In this document: piece after piece, positions 9,274-17,084 of the stretch | Numbering within the stretch: position 1 is the first letter of the stretch | Layout of the letters: each line of letters begins with the position of its first letter | Source of the DNA: Candidatus Rifleibacteriota bacterium | Lineage (GTDB): Bacteria > Muiribacteriota > Ozemobacteria > Ozemobacterales > Ozemobacteraceae | Assembly (NCBI GenBank): GCA_017417215.1 | Contig: JAFPZP010000096.1 | Location: forward strand, 1 to 60,451 | Reading direction: 5' to 3' | DNA: 60,451 nucleotides | Program-made: the position numbers and the translations under genes | Notes under the pieces: generated by a model | What the model saw: the letters and a program-made list of their open reading frames with translations, nothing else | What the model was told of the DNA's origin: nothing | Databases searched by the model: none

Positions 9274-9516
9274 AGAATGAGAAATAAAAGTTGTTATTGT
9301 AGTTAGTTTTGAAGCTATCGCTTCTTGGTTTTTATAGTAAATAATAGACTAAAAATTGAGATACAAGACCATAGTTGGAGCCATAAAAATACTTATAACT
9401 TGAATCTTGAGTCTTGAGTCTTATATCTTCAATTACAATAACTACAACAAAAACTAATTACAATAAAAACTTTAACACTTCTATCTTATATCTTATATCT
9501 TTCAAAGGTATTATCA
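9274..9516 (+). repeat. Intergenic repeat block: inverted repeat plus 7-bp arrays
   Basis: There is no gene here. A 24-base arm at 9287-9310 matches the reverse complement of 9450-9473 with two mismatches. A short hairpin GAAGC-TATC-GCTTC at 9311-9324, followed by TTGGTTTTT, could act as a weak thiolase terminator. Two in-phase heptamer arrays lie at 9404-9431 (ATCTTGA, GTCTTGA, GTCTTAT, ATCTTCA) and 9483-9503 (ATCTTAT, ATCTTAT, ATCTTTC). The 21 bases at 9435-9455 recur at 60125-60145 with one mismatch. Confidence 0.8.
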
Positions 9517-10032
9517 ATGAAACTGCTAATAGTATCCGATATTCATGGTTCTGAAACTGCTGCACTTAAAGCTGTTGAGCTTTTTAAAAAGGAAAAATGC
9601 GAATATATGCTTTTGTTGGGCGACGTTTTGTATCATGGCCCTCGAAATCCACTTCCTGAAGGTCATAATCCAAAAGGAGTTGCAGAAATTCTTAACGGAA
9701 TAAAAGAAAGAATTGTTGCGGTAAGAGGTAACTGTGATGCTGAAATAGATCAGATGCTTCTTGATTTCCCCTGTATGGCAGACTATGTGATGTTAGTAGA
9801 CGGGGATAAAAAGCTTTTCCTTACTCACGGTCATAACTATAGCCCTGAAAATTTACCGAAACTTTATGGAATTAGTTATTTCTTTTCTGGTCATACTCAC
9901 GTTTCTGGTATTACCAAAAATGGAAGTTTAACTATTTGCAATCCAGGTTCCTGCGCTTTGCCCAAAGATGGCAAGGCTCCTTCTGTGGCTATTTATGATA
10001 ATGGGGTTATTGAAATAATTCCGATTAATTAG
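9517..10032 (+). CDS. yfcE: Phosphodiesterase, YfcE-type metallophosphoesterase
   Basis: A 171-residue calcineurin-fold phosphoesterase. The metal-binding motifs appear in order: SDIHG (residues 7-11), GDVLYHGPRN, RGNCD, THGH and GHTH. The segment GDVLYHGPRNPLPEG and the later HGHNYSPENLP closely match E. coli YfcE, a manganese-dependent phosphodiesterase whose natural substrate is not settled. It probably acts in the cytoplasm as no signal peptide is present. A strong hairpin directly after the stop suggests a single-gene unit or the end of a transcript. The upstream region is filled with heptamer repeats. Confidence 0.9.
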   Translation: MKLLIVSDIHGSETAALKAVELFKKEKCEYMLLLGDVLYHGPRNPLPEGHNPKGVAEILNGIKERIVAVRGNCDAEIDQMLLDFPCMADYVMLVDGDKKLFLTHGHNYSPENLPKLYGISYFFSGHTHVSGITKNGSLTICNPGSCALPKDGKAPSVAIYDNGVIEIIPIN

Positions 10033-10038
10033 TAGAAG

Positions 10039-10070
10039 TCTGCTGTGGGTTTAGAATAACCTACAGCAGA
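10039..10070 (+). terminator. Hairpin terminator after yfcE
   Basis: A 13-bp stem (10039-10051 with 10058-10070, one G-T pair) closes a six-base loop TAGAAT seven bases after the yfcE stop. The T-rich tail is broken (TTATTAAATA), so termination may be partial. Confidence 0.65.
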
Positions 10071-10104
10071 TTATTAAATACCGATAACTTTTTTTATAAA
10101 AAAG

Positions 10105-10133
10105 TTGAAATTAGAAGTTTTAAAATTTACACT
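10105..10133 (+). promoter_or_regulatory. Candidate promoter of the acid phosphatase gene
   Basis: TTGAAA (10105-10110) and TACACT (10128-10133) are 17 bases apart, and the gene's ribosome site AGGGAG and ATG follow at a normal distance. Consensus match only. Confidence 0.45.
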
Positions 10134-10164
10134 GTTTTTAGTAATATTTGTTAGGGAGACCAAA

Positions 10165-10839
10165 ATGAACTTTAAACGTTTTGCTATGTTGTTTGTTTTG
10201 TTGTTTGCTTGCGTATCTTGTACGCTTTCAGCTGCTGAAATTAAAAAGTTTGACGCTTATTATACTATTTCAGTTGAAGATATTGAAAAGTCTCTTCCAG
10301 CAGAACCAATTGCTATTGGTCTTGATGTTGATGATACTGCATTGTTTTCATCACCAGGCTTTTACTATGCTTTCAATAACACAGATGGACCCAATGGTGA
10401 AAATATTTATGGTCCAAAACCATTAAGCAATATGCAGTTCTGGAATGACCAATGCACTAAATTCGATAAATTGAGTATTCCTAAAGCTTCTGCAAAAAGA
10501 CTTATTGATATGCACAAAAAACGCGGAGATAAGATTTTCTTTATTACTGCCAGACCAGAAGCTCCAGCCAATGAAGTTCTTTCTGATTTGCTTCATAAAG
10601 CTTTCGGATTAGGGCCAGAACAGCCAAAGGCTATATTCACTGGTTATAAGAGCAAAGCAATTTTCATTAAGAAGAATAACGTTAAAATATATTACGGTGA
10701 TTCTGACAGTGACATTACTGAAGCATGGGATGCAGGTATTAGAGCTATCAGATTCTTGCGTTCTCCTCTCTCCACCAACAAAGGGAAATATAATCCTGGT
10801 AAATATGGTGAAGCTGTTCTTGAAAATTCAGTAGACTAA
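10165..10839 (+). CDS. aphA: Class B acid phosphatase, secreted (AphA-like)
   Basis: A 224-residue HAD-superfamily non-specific acid phosphatase that removes phosphate from nucleotides and other esters outside the inner membrane. Residues 1-23 form a signal peptide ending near LSAAE. The catalytic motif is DVDDT (nucleophile D54, acid D56) followed by ALFSSPGF, and GDSDSDI gives the final acidic motif; these and SIPK...RLIDMH match E. coli AphA closely. The ATG at 10165 has AGGGAG upstream and gives a proper signal peptide; a TTG 60 bases earlier does not. AphA is best known from enterobacteria, so lateral transfer is possible. Confidence 0.93.
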   Translation: MNFKRFAMLFVLLFACVSCTLSAAEIKKFDAYYTISVEDIEKSLPAEPIAIGLDVDDTALFSSPGFYYAFNNTDGPNGENIYGPKPLSNMQFWNDQCTKFDKLSIPKASAKRLIDMHKKRGDKIFFITARPEAPANEVLSDLLHKAFGLGPEQPKAIFTGYKSKAIFIKKNNVKIYYGDSDSDITEAWDAGIRAIRFLRSPLSTNKGKYNPGKYGEAVLENSVD

Positions 10840-10851
10840 TTATTAAAATAG

Positions 10852-10880
10852 TTGACATTCTAGTTCTAAGAGTGTACAAT
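10852..10880 (+). promoter_or_regulatory. hinT promoter close to the start codon
   Basis: A perfect -35 box TTGACA (10852-10857) and TACAAT (10875-10880) are 17 bases apart. The hinT ATG begins only ten bases after the -10 box, so transcription should start within a few bases of the ATG and the mRNA would be nearly leaderless. Confidence 0.75.
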
Positions 10881-10890
10881 TCACCCCATT

Positions 10891-11232
10891 ATGGAAAACT
10901 GCTTATTTTGTAAAATAATTAATGGTGAAATTCCTTCTTCAATCGTTTATCAAAACGATGATGTAATCGCATTCAAGGATATTAATCCTCAGGCACCAGT
11001 TCACATATTGGTTGTTCCTAAGAAGCATATCCAGTGCGCATTAGATTCAGAAGCTGCTGATGGAAAAATGCTTTCAGCTGTTTTTTCTGCCATTACAAAA
11101 ATTGCAAAAGAAAATAAGTTAGATAACGGTTTCCGCATTATAAACAACTGCGGTGCCGATGGTGGGCAGACAGTGCCTCACCTTCATTTCCATTTACTTG
11201 GCGGCCGTGCCCTTGGCGATAAGGTCGTTTAA
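10891..11232 (+). CDS. hinT: HIT-family purine nucleoside phosphoramidase (HinT)
   Basis: A 113-residue histidine-triad protein. The active site is the HLHFH motif at residues 97-101 followed by LLGG; the N-terminal CLFCKIINGEIPS and the middle PKKHI are typical of the HinT/PKCI branch. The enzyme hydrolyses P-N bonds in AMP-lysine and similar aminoacyl-adenylates in the cytoplasm. No ribosome site is visible before the ATG, which fits a leaderless or nearly leaderless mRNA from the promoter just upstream. rpsU follows on the same strand 62 bases later. Confidence 0.93.
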   Translation: MENCLFCKIINGEIPSSIVYQNDDVIAFKDINPQAPVHILVVPKKHIQCALDSEAADGKMLSAVFSAITKIAKENKLDNGFRIINNCGADGGQTVPHLHFHLLGGRALGDKVV

Positions 11233-11261
11233 GTTTGTAATGAAATTATGAGAGTAACCTC

Positions 11262-11279
11262 TCTGATTTGAAAATCAGA
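11262..11279 (+). promoter_or_regulatory. Hairpin just before the rpsU ribosome site
   Basis: TCTGATT (11262-11268) pairs with AATCAGA (11273-11279) around a four-base loop. The very strong ribosome site GGGGGG starts two bases later. The position suggests an influence on rpsU translation or mRNA stability, but there is no independent support for regulation. Confidence 0.4.
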
Positions 11280-11294
11280 AGGGGGGTGAATTGT

Positions 11295-11477
11295 ATGGCA
11301 GAAGTAAGAGTATTAAAAGACGAACCATTAGAAAAGGCTTTAAAACGTTTCCAGAAGAAATGCCAGGAAGCTGGTATCGTTAAGGAAATCAAACGCCGCA
11401 GAGCATATGAAAAACCTAGCGAAAAACAAAAAAGAAAAGCTGCTGAAGCTCGTCGTAAACAGAGACGCAGAAGATAA
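11295..11477 (+). CDS. rpsU: 30S ribosomal protein S21
   Basis: A 60-residue basic protein with the S21 signature (EVRVLKDEPLEKALKRFQKK) and a long Arg/Lys-rich tail ending RKQRRRR. S21 binds the 30S platform near the 3' end of 16S rRNA and helps mRNA selection. I use the ATG at 11295 because of the GGGGGGTG ribosome site. The last 71 bases overlap, in another frame, the N-terminal part of the NfeD protease gene, and a terminator-like hairpin lies 25 bases after the rpsU stop. The gene is otherwise normal. Confidence 0.95.
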   Translation: MAEVRVLKDEPLEKALKRFQKKCQEAGIVKEIKRRRAYEKPSEKQKRKAAEARRKQRRRR

Positions 11478-12843
11478 TTCAGCAATTCAAAAATTTAACA
11501 ATAAAACCACACAATACTTTTTGTTTTGTGTGGTTTTTCTATCCTTATTTTTAACCATTATTTTTTCTCCTGTTCCTGCATTCGCAGATAGCAACCAGAA
11601 GGTTTTAGTAATTCCTGTTTCAGGAGAAATAGATAATGGGTTGTCTTTTTTCTTGCAAAGACAATTAAGAAGAGCTGAAAAAGAAGGCTTTTCAGCAGTT
11701 GTTCTTGAAGTTAATTCTAATGGCGGTTTGGTTAATTCTGCCCAAGAAATGAAGGATGCTCTTCTTAAATCAAAAGTTAAAACTATAGCTTTTGTTAATG
11801 GTAGAGCTCTTTCTGCAGCAGCTTTAGTTTCTATTGCCTGTCAAAATATATATATGGCACCTGGTTCTGAAATGGGAGCTGCAACTCCTATTATGCTTAT
11901 TGGAAGCGGGGTTAAAGCAGCAGAACCTAAATTCGTATCGGCTTTTGAAGCCGAATTTGGTGCAACAGCAGAAGCAAGAAATAGAGAACCTGCCTTAGCC
12001 AAAGCTATGGTAAATCCTAATCATGATACCATTGAAGATCTTTGTCCTAAAGGCGAAATTCTTACTCTTACCGCAGAAAAAGCTTTTAAACATGGCTATT
12101 GCGATCAGATTACCGCTTCCATTACAGCTGTTTTAAGAGTAGCTTCCTTAGAAAATGCTGAAGTTGAAAACGTTGTTCCAACTTCGTCTGAAATAATAGC
12201 TAGATATTTAACAAATCCTACAGTAAGCACCTTGCTGTTTACAATTGCTTTCTGGTGCATGGTAATTGAATTTTATATTCCAGGATTTGGTATTTTTGGA
12301 ATTGTTTCAATAGTTTGTTTTGCATTATTCTTTGGCGGTCATTTGTTTGCATATATGGCTGGTTTTGAAGTCATGATTGTCTTCGTAATCGGTCTTGTTC
12401 TTTTGTTATTAGAAATATTTGTAATCCCAGGCTTTGGAATAACCGGTATTTCTGGTATTCTTTGCTTGTGTTACAGCATTATACAGCTTTATGGTGGTTT
12501 CTTTGAAGCAGTTCATGCTATCGGCTATCTGCTTTTATATACAACTATTGCTGTGACGCTTATTTATAAATTTGCTCCTAAAATCGGTCTGTTCGATAAG
12601 TTAGTTCTTAAAAAAGAAATGACTGCTGAAAGCGGCTATGTTGCTGTTCCTCAAGACACTTACAGCGATTTAATAGGCTTACAGGGAGTAACCCTTTCTA
12701 TTTGTCGTCCGTCAGGAAAGGCCAAAATTGGCACAGAAAGATACGATGTTGTTTCTGAAGGTGATTTTATAGAAAAAGGTGAGCAGATAATGGTAAAAAA
12801 AGTTGATGGTAATAAGATTGTTATTAAGAAATTGGAAGTATAA
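11407..12843 (+). CDS. Membrane-bound ClpP-class serine protease, NfeD family
   Basis: A protein of up to 478 residues. A hydrophobic signal region (about 37-60, ending PVPAFADS) leads to a ClpP/SppA-like serine protease domain (about 65-250) with the substrate-strand segment VNSNGG and GRALSAAALVS, whose serine is the likely nucleophile. Four to five membrane helices follow (about 265-390) with repeated IPGFGI turns, then a C-terminal OB-fold NfeD domain (about 405-478). Relatives degrade membrane proteins such as stomatins. The start is uncertain: the ATG at 11407 overlaps rpsU by 71 bases and gives a long charged N-terminus; TTG 11521 and GTG 11530 would give a bare hydrophobic start. It is followed by a second NfeD gene and floA, as in B. 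subtilis yqeZ-yqfA. Confidence 0.85.
   Translation: MKNLAKNKKEKLLKLVVNRDAEDNSAIQKFNNKTTQYFLFCVVFLSLFLTIIFSPVPAFADSNQKVLVIPVSGEIDNGLSFFLQRQLRRAEKEGFSAVVLEVNSNGGLVNSAQEMKDALLKSKVKTIAFVNGRALSAAALVSIACQNIYMAPGSEMGAATPIMLIGSGVKAAEPKFVSAFEAEFGATAEARNREPALAKAMVNPNHDTIEDLCPKGEILTLTAEKAFKHGYCDQITASITAVLRVASLENAEVENVVPTSSEIIARYLTNPTVSTLLFTIAFWCMVIEFYIPGFGIFGIVSIVCFALFFGGHLFAYMAGFEVMIVFVIGLVLLLLEIFVIPGFGITGISGILCLCYSIIQLYGGFFEAVHAIGYLLLYTTIAVTLIYKFAPKIGLFDKLVLKKEMTAESGYVAVPQDTYSDLIGLQGVTLSICRPSGKAKIGTERYDVVSEGDFIEKGEQIMVKKVDGNKIVIKKLEV
11503..11537 (+). terminator. Terminator-like hairpin inside the nfeD reading frame
   Basis: A perfect 12-bp stem, 11503-11514 with 11526-11537 (CCACACAA / TTGTGTGG core), is flanked by A and T runs in the manner of an intrinsic terminator for rpsU. 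It lies within the annotated 5' part of the next gene. If that gene is translated from 11407, ribosomes would cross and melt this hairpin. Confidence 0.65.
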
Positions 12844-12846
12844 TAA

Positions 12847-13518
12847 ATGAGATTCTTAAATCTGTTCTTAGCAATAATACTATTCTTAGGGGCTGTTTTC
12901 TCCCCGGCGGTTATGGCTCAATCTACATTGTTGCCAGAAAAATCTATTAATAGCTCTGATAATACTAATACCTCTGCTCCATCTTCTAGCAATTCTACCA
13001 GTGCTCATGAGGAAAAAGGCGAAAAGACATTGGCTTGGGCTTTGTCTATTGTTGGTATAATGCTTTTTGCATTATTCATGCTCTTCTTAGAAATAGCTAT
13101 TATTCCAGGTTTTGGAATCGCTGGTGTTTCTGGAATAATACTTCTTATTCTTGCTTTGGGGCTGGCTTTTTGGAAGCTAACTAAGGCTTGGGCTATAGGT
13201 GTTACTGTTTTTGCTGTTATAGGTGTTGGTTTATTAATTTATTTTATGGTTGAAATTCTACCTAACACTAAACTTGGAAAGAAATTTATCTTGTCAGAAA
13301 CAGCACCTGCTTCAGAAGAAGTTTCTGCTGTAGAGAACACTAATCGATATTTGGGGGCAGAAGGAGTTGCTATTTCTAATTTGCGTCCCTCTGGCATAGC
13401 AAAAATAGCTGATGAACGTGTTGATGTTATTACTGATGGCGACTTTATTGAAAAAGGAACAAAAATAAAAGTTATAAAAACTACAGCAGGTCGTGTAATT
13501 GTTTCTGTTGCTGATTAA
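12847..13518 (+). CDS. NfeD-family membrane protein without protease domain
   Basis: A 223-residue protein. A signal peptide (1-24, ending VMAQ) is followed by a Ser/Asn/Thr-rich linker (about 28-55), three membrane helices (about 62-145, containing IIPGFGIAGVSG) and a C-terminal OB-fold domain (about 165-223; GVAISNLRPSGIAKI). It resembles the short NfeD form that partners with stomatin/flotillin proteins. It begins three bases after the previous stop and is followed by floA, so the NfeD-NfeD-FloA set is very probably one functional unit for membrane microdomain organisation. Confidence 0.88.
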   Translation: MRFLNLFLAIILFLGAVFSPAVMAQSTLLPEKSINSSDNTNTSAPSSSNSTSAHEEKGEKTLAWALSIVGIMLFALFMLFLEIAIIPGFGIAGVSGIILLILALGLAFWKLTKAWAIGVTVFAVIGVGLLIYFMVEILPNTKLGKKFILSETAPASEEVSAVENTNRYLGAEGVAISNLRPSGIAKIADERVDVITDGDFIEKGTKIKVIKTTAGRVIVSVAD

Positions 13519-13531
13519 TATAAATTTATAC

Positions 13532-13574
13532 TTGACTTTATACCATAAAATATTGAATTATATTATGGTATAAA
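13532..13574 (+). promoter_or_regulatory. Perfect inverted repeat and -35 box upstream of floA
   Basis: TTTATACCATAA (13537-13548) and TTATGGTATAAA (13563-13574) form a perfect 12-bp inverted repeat with a 14-base centre. A -35-like TTGACT (13532-13537) overlaps the left arm; the -10 box is unclear (AT-rich centre). It could be an operator for a dimeric regulator or a stem that limits read-through from nfeD into floA. No long T run follows, which argues against a classic terminator. Confidence 0.55.
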
Positions 13575-13591
13575 ATTGTGGAGGTCTATTC

Positions 13592-14575
13592 ATGTCTGAA
13601 GGTTTTATTGTTCTTTTAATATTGGCTTTAATTGTTGTATTTGGAGTTGTTTCATATTATTTCCCATTTGGACTTTGGATAAGCGCATGGGCTTCAGGTC
13701 TTACTGTAAGTCCATTTAAGCTGATTGCTATGCGTTTTAGAAAGATTAATCCTTACGATATTATTACACCAGCTATTATGTTGGATAAAGCAGGAATTAA
13801 AGTTGAATTAGATAATCTTGAATCTCACTATCTTGCTGGTGGTAGAGTTGGAAATGTTGCCGCTGCTTTGATCGCTGCTCAAAAAGCAGGTATTAATCTT
13901 GGCTTTAAGCAAGCTACAGCTATCGACCTTGCTGGTCGTGACGTTCGTGATGCCGTTTCTCTTTGTGTTAAGCCAAAAGTTATCAATACCCCATTAGTAG
14001 CTGCTATGGCTAAGAATGGTATTCAGGTTAAAGCTATTGCACGTGTTACAGTAAAAGCTGATATTAACAAACTCGTTGGTGGTGCAACTGAAGAAACAAT
14101 TCTTGCTCGTGTAGGTGAAGGTATTGTTACTACAATCGGTTCTGCTGAAAGTCACGAAGAAATCCTCGAAAATCCTGATAGAATCTCTAAAGTTATTCAA
14201 GATAAAGGTCTTGATGCAAATACTGCATTTGAAATTCTTTCTATAGACATCGCTGACGTTGATATTGGTGAAAATATCGGTGCTAAATTGCAGATCGACC
14301 AATCTGAAGCAGATATGAAGATTGCTCGTGCAAAAGCTGCTGAACGTCGTGCTATGGCAGAAGCTAAAGAACAGGAAATGAAGGCTTACGAACAGGAAAT
14401 GAGAGCTAAGTTGGTTGAAGCTGAAGCTTCTGTTCCACAGGCTATCGCAGATGCTTTGAAAGATGGCAATATGGGTATTTTGGATTATTACACTCTTAAA
14501 AATATAAGCTCTGATACTGAAATGAGAAAATCATTCTCAGCAATGGCTGAACCCGCTAAAAAAACTGTAAGGTAA
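13592..14575 (+). CDS. floA: Flotillin-like protein FloA
   Basis: A 327-residue FloA/YqfA protein. It has an N-terminal membrane hairpin (about 5-42), an SPFH-like region with [21 protein letters not shown], and a long Ala/Glu/Lys-rich C-terminal helix (about 235-290) used for oligomerisation. Flotillins scaffold ordered membrane domains and work with NfeD proteins. The gene follows two nfeD genes after a 73-base spacer with an inverted repeat, and has GGAGG before its ATG. Length and sequence are typical of the family. Confidence 0.95.
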   Translation: MSEGFIVLLILALIVVFGVVSYYFPFGLWISAWASGLTVSPFKLIAMRFRKINPYDIITPAIMLDKAGIKVELDNLESHYLAGGRVGNVAAALIAAQKAGINLGFKQATAIDLAGRDVRDAVSLCVKPKVINTPLVAAMAKNGIQVKAIARVTVKADINKLVGGATEETILARVGEGIVTTIGSAESHEEILENPDRISKVIQDKGLDANTAFEILSIDIADVDIGENIGAKLQIDQSEADMKIARAKAAERRAMAEAKEQEMKAYEQEMRAKLVEAEASVPQAIADALKDGNMGILDYYTLKNISSDTEMRKSFSAMAEPAKKTVR

Positions 14576-14590
14576 GTTAGAATATAAACT

Positions 14591-15139
14591 ATGGAATGCT
14601 GTATATTTATAGTTTTCATAATTATAATGATTGCTTCCGGGGCATTAACTGGAAAGAAGTCTAGTAGTTCCTCGGGTGGTGGCAATGAAACAGTTAATCT
14701 TGACGATATTTTCAACGAAGTAATGAAGGTTTCTAATCAAAAGTCTTCATCTTCTTCAAATATCGGAATGAATAACTCAATGGGGGCTTTACCCCTTGTT
14801 CAACCTCAGCCTCAGCCTCAGCCTTCTAGAAGAAGAAACAATAGACAGGCTTCTAATCTGCCTACTCCTAATGTTTCAAGACAAGCATTAGTAACTCCAA
14901 CTTCACATGGTAACCATAATTGTGATGAAGTTAATTATGATCATCTTGGTTCTCTAGAAGGTGGGACTGGCAGTTTTAATCTTGGTGAGCCAGAGCATGT
15001 TGTTTCCTATACTCAGCAGCCCCAAATTAAAATTGGCCGTGAAGATTTATTAAAGTCATTTATTATGTCGGAGGTTTTGCAAAGATACGATATTAACCGT
15101 ATATACAGTAGAATACCTCCAATAAAGAATGATGACTGA
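14591..15139 (+). CDS. Hypothetical protein with N-terminal membrane helix and low-complexity linker
   Basis: A 182-residue protein of unknown function. One membrane helix (about 3-21; CCIFIVFIIIMIASG) is followed by a Ser/Gly-rich stretch, a (QP)n segment near 75-80, basic Arg residues and an unstructured middle. A short folded-looking C-terminus (about 150-182) includes KIGREDLLKSFIMSEVLQRY. It starts 15 bases after floA without a clear ribosome site and overlaps the next gene by 11 bases, suggesting translational coupling in the floA operon. It may be a small partner of FloA/NfeD, but this is positional inference. Confidence 0.65.
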   Translation: MECCIFIVFIIIMIASGALTGKKSSSSSGGGNETVNLDDIFNEVMKVSNQKSSSSSNIGMNNSMGALPLVQPQPQPQPSRRRNNRQASNLPTPNVSRQALVTPTSHGNHNCDEVNYDHLGSLEGGTGSFNLGEPEHVVSYTQQPQIKIGREDLLKSFIMSEVLQRYDINRIYSRIPPIKNDD

Positions 15140-15791
15140 ACAGACCTCAAAAATTCTTACAGACATTAATCAGCCAGGTCGTTTGGCCTGGTTGGTTTTT
15201 CGTTCTTTAGCGCGTTTTTGGGCGGCTATTTTTCTGCCTTATTTCAGATTTTGGGGTGAAAACGAGTTTAAGCCAGGAACAGTTATTATAACTAGAAATT
15301 TTGGGCTTCAAACTTGGATATATGCTTTAAGATTTTTTAGAAAACCTGTTAGAATTGTTCTTTCAGACGATGAAGATAATCTTAAATGGTTTAATATCGC
15401 AAATAATGGCGGAATAGAACCTATATGTCTCAGAGGTAACTATAAGCAAAAAATAGCCACTATTAAGGAACTATCTGATGATGGCGAAATTGTGTTTCTT
15501 ATAATTCCAAGAACCAATGGTGGCTATACTCCAACTTTTATGAAAGAATTAGAAGCTGAGATAGGCGAAAGAATAAGATTGTTTGCTGTTGAAGGGGCAA
15601 TGGAAGCTTTACCGCCAGATGCTTTTGTTCCAAAGTTTGCTTCTATATGTGTTTTTTGTGGAAGACCATATTTTAATAGGCTTCCAAGTGAAGGAATTCT
15701 TGACGAATTATCTTTTTTAGAATCAACTCTTTATGATTTAGAAATAGACGAAGAACCTTCATTTTTTAGAAATAACAGGCGCAATCAGTGA
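15129..15791 (+). CDS. Possible divergent lysophospholipid-acyltransferase-like protein
   Basis: A 220-residue protein. The layout (amphipathic N-terminus, GTVIITRNF, FRKPVRIVLSDDED, VFLIIPRTNGG, ICVFCGRPY) loosely follows PlsC-type acyltransferases, where a strand carries NHxxxxD, later an EGTR block, then a G-x-P turn. The catalytic His and Asp of that motif are missing (RNFGLQTW at the equivalent place). It would therefore be an inactive or unrelated relative. It overlaps the genes on both sides (11 bases upstream, 4 bases downstream), so it is translationally coupled in the floA cluster. The family link is weak. Confidence 0.55.
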   Translation: MMTEQTSKILTDINQPGRLAWLVFRSLARFWAAIFLPYFRFWGENEFKPGTVIITRNFGLQTWIYALRFFRKPVRIVLSDDEDNLKWFNIANNGGIEPICLRGNYKQKIATIKELSDDGEIVFLIIPRTNGGYTPTFMKELEAEIGERIRLFAVEGAMEALPPDAFVPKFASICVFCGRPYFNRLPSEGILDELSFLESTLYDLEIDEEPSFFRNNRRNQ

Positions 15792-16246
15792 GTGATAAAC
15801 TAGATTTACACGGTTTTACAAAACTCGAAGCCATTGAAGAGTTTATTAAATTTTATAATACCAGAGTAAGAAAAGGTAATTTAACTCCCTTTGAAGTAAT
15901 ACATGGGTATGGTTCTTCAGGAGTTGGTGGAGTTCTTTTAACTAGAATACGCGGTTTTTTATCTAATTTCCCCGATGAACTTGATTTCGATTCTGGCAAA
16001 GATCCTTTTGCTGCTAATCCTGGTTCTACTAGAGTTATTCCTAAAAAGCCTTTACCAGAAGCCGTTGATCTGTTAAGTGAAGGAATTCTTGATTTTTGTG
16101 AATCTCCTAAGACTCTATCTAAAATTATTGGCAAATTCCATAGATATGAAGAGTCAAAAATACAAACAGCTATAAAACAGTTAGAAAAGCAAAATAGAAT
16201 AAAATTTTTTTATAAGGGTAGTTTTAAGGTTTATCAAGCTTGTTAA
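15788..16246 (+). CDS. Smr-domain protein
   Basis: A 152-residue protein with an N-terminal Smr domain (about 3-85): LDLHG at residues 5-9, HGYGSSGVGGVL near 39-50 and a C-terminal R-x-F/L segment. Smr domains, first seen at the end of MutS2, act as nucleases or RNA-binding modules. The C-terminal half (about 95-152) looks like a winged helix (LSKIIGKFHRYEESKIQTAI). The start is a GTG overlapping the previous TGA (GTGA), typical of translational coupling. The target is unknown. Confidence 0.8.
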   Translation: MSDKLDLHGFTKLEAIEEFIKFYNTRVRKGNLTPFEVIHGYGSSGVGGVLLTRIRGFLSNFPDELDFDSGKDPFAANPGSTRVIPKKPLPEAVDLLSEGILDFCESPKTLSKIIGKFHRYEESKIQTAIKQLEKQNRIKFFYKGSFKVYQAC

Positions 16247-16356
16247 TTGTTTTTTTTGCATCTTATTAATTGATGACAAAACTACTTGTGTTTTTCACCC
16301 TGTACCTTATAATTATAATAAGTTCTTATGTTTTTTTGGTTGGAGGTTTGTTGTAC

Positions 16357-17079
16357 ATGAAGAAGTTTTACTATTATTCACTGCCTATTTTTATAGTCAT
16401 AGTATTATTTATTTATGGTTGCTGTTCTAGTTCTGGTGGTGGCGGAGTCTCAGCAGGTTTTCAGGGCGATTCCTCAGAAATTCAATCTAGAACTGTACGT
16501 ATAGACTCCGAAGGTAGACTTCCGACTATTTCTTTCCCTTCAGGTGCAACAATAGAAGCCTCCGAAAAGAATACTCTTCAGCCTGGTATCTATGTTACCG
16601 TTACAGAACAGAAAATTTCTTCTAGTAATGAATCATTTTTTAAAGATATTACAGGCTCAAATAATGATTATTACACTTATAAGATTGTTGCTGTTCTTGA
16701 TTCCTCCAATAAAAAGACCGATGTTACAACCGTTGAAAAACCCTTTGTTGTTACACTTCCGAATACTCAAAGCGAAACAGGTTTGTGTTATATAGGTATT
16801 AGAAACAGCGAAACAGATCCTTGGAACTCTTGGGATGGTGATTTCTATGTATTCCGTGGTGGGGCTTTCAATTCTGATCCACTAGATTGTCGTTCTGCCA
16901 CAAGAATAGATCATACTTTGAATACTGGTGGCGGCGGTGGAGCTTCTTTGATTTCTGCAAGAGCTGTTGGAACTGGATATATACCTGAATCTACATCACA
17001 TGATGTAAGTATAGGTTTTAGAGTCTGTTTAATGTATTATAATCCTGGTCCAAGAAATACTGGAGCAGGTGGAAAATAA
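16357..17079 (+). CDS. Predicted lipoprotein of unknown function
   Basis: A 240-residue secreted protein. The N-terminus (MKKFYYY, then a hydrophobic stretch) ends with a lipobox-like IYGC, so a lipid-anchored Cys near residue 22 is likely, followed by SSSGGGG as a flexible linker. The rest is rich in Ser, Thr and Gly and looks beta-rich (TISFPSGATIEASEKNTLQPG). The ATG at 16357 has GGAGG ten bases upstream; an upstream TTG at 16270 would bury the signal peptide. A very strong terminator follows. I recognise no domain. Confidence 0.75.
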   Translation: MKKFYYYSLPIFIVIVLFIYGCCSSSGGGGVSAGFQGDSSEIQSRTVRIDSEGRLPTISFPSGATIEASEKNTLQPGIYVTVTEQKISSSNESFFKDITGSNNDYYTYKIVAVLDSSNKKTDVTTVEKPFVVTLPNTQSETGLCYIGIRNSETDPWNSWDGDFYVFRGGAFNSDPLDCRSATRIDHTLNTGGGGGASLISARAVGTGYIPESTSHDVSIGFRVCLMYYNPGPRNTGAGGK

Positions 17080-17084
17080 AAATG

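Noticed and set aside
14488-14715. Minus-strand frame across the floA end
   Set aside because: It overlaps the floA 3' end and the next gene's start and has no ribosome site.
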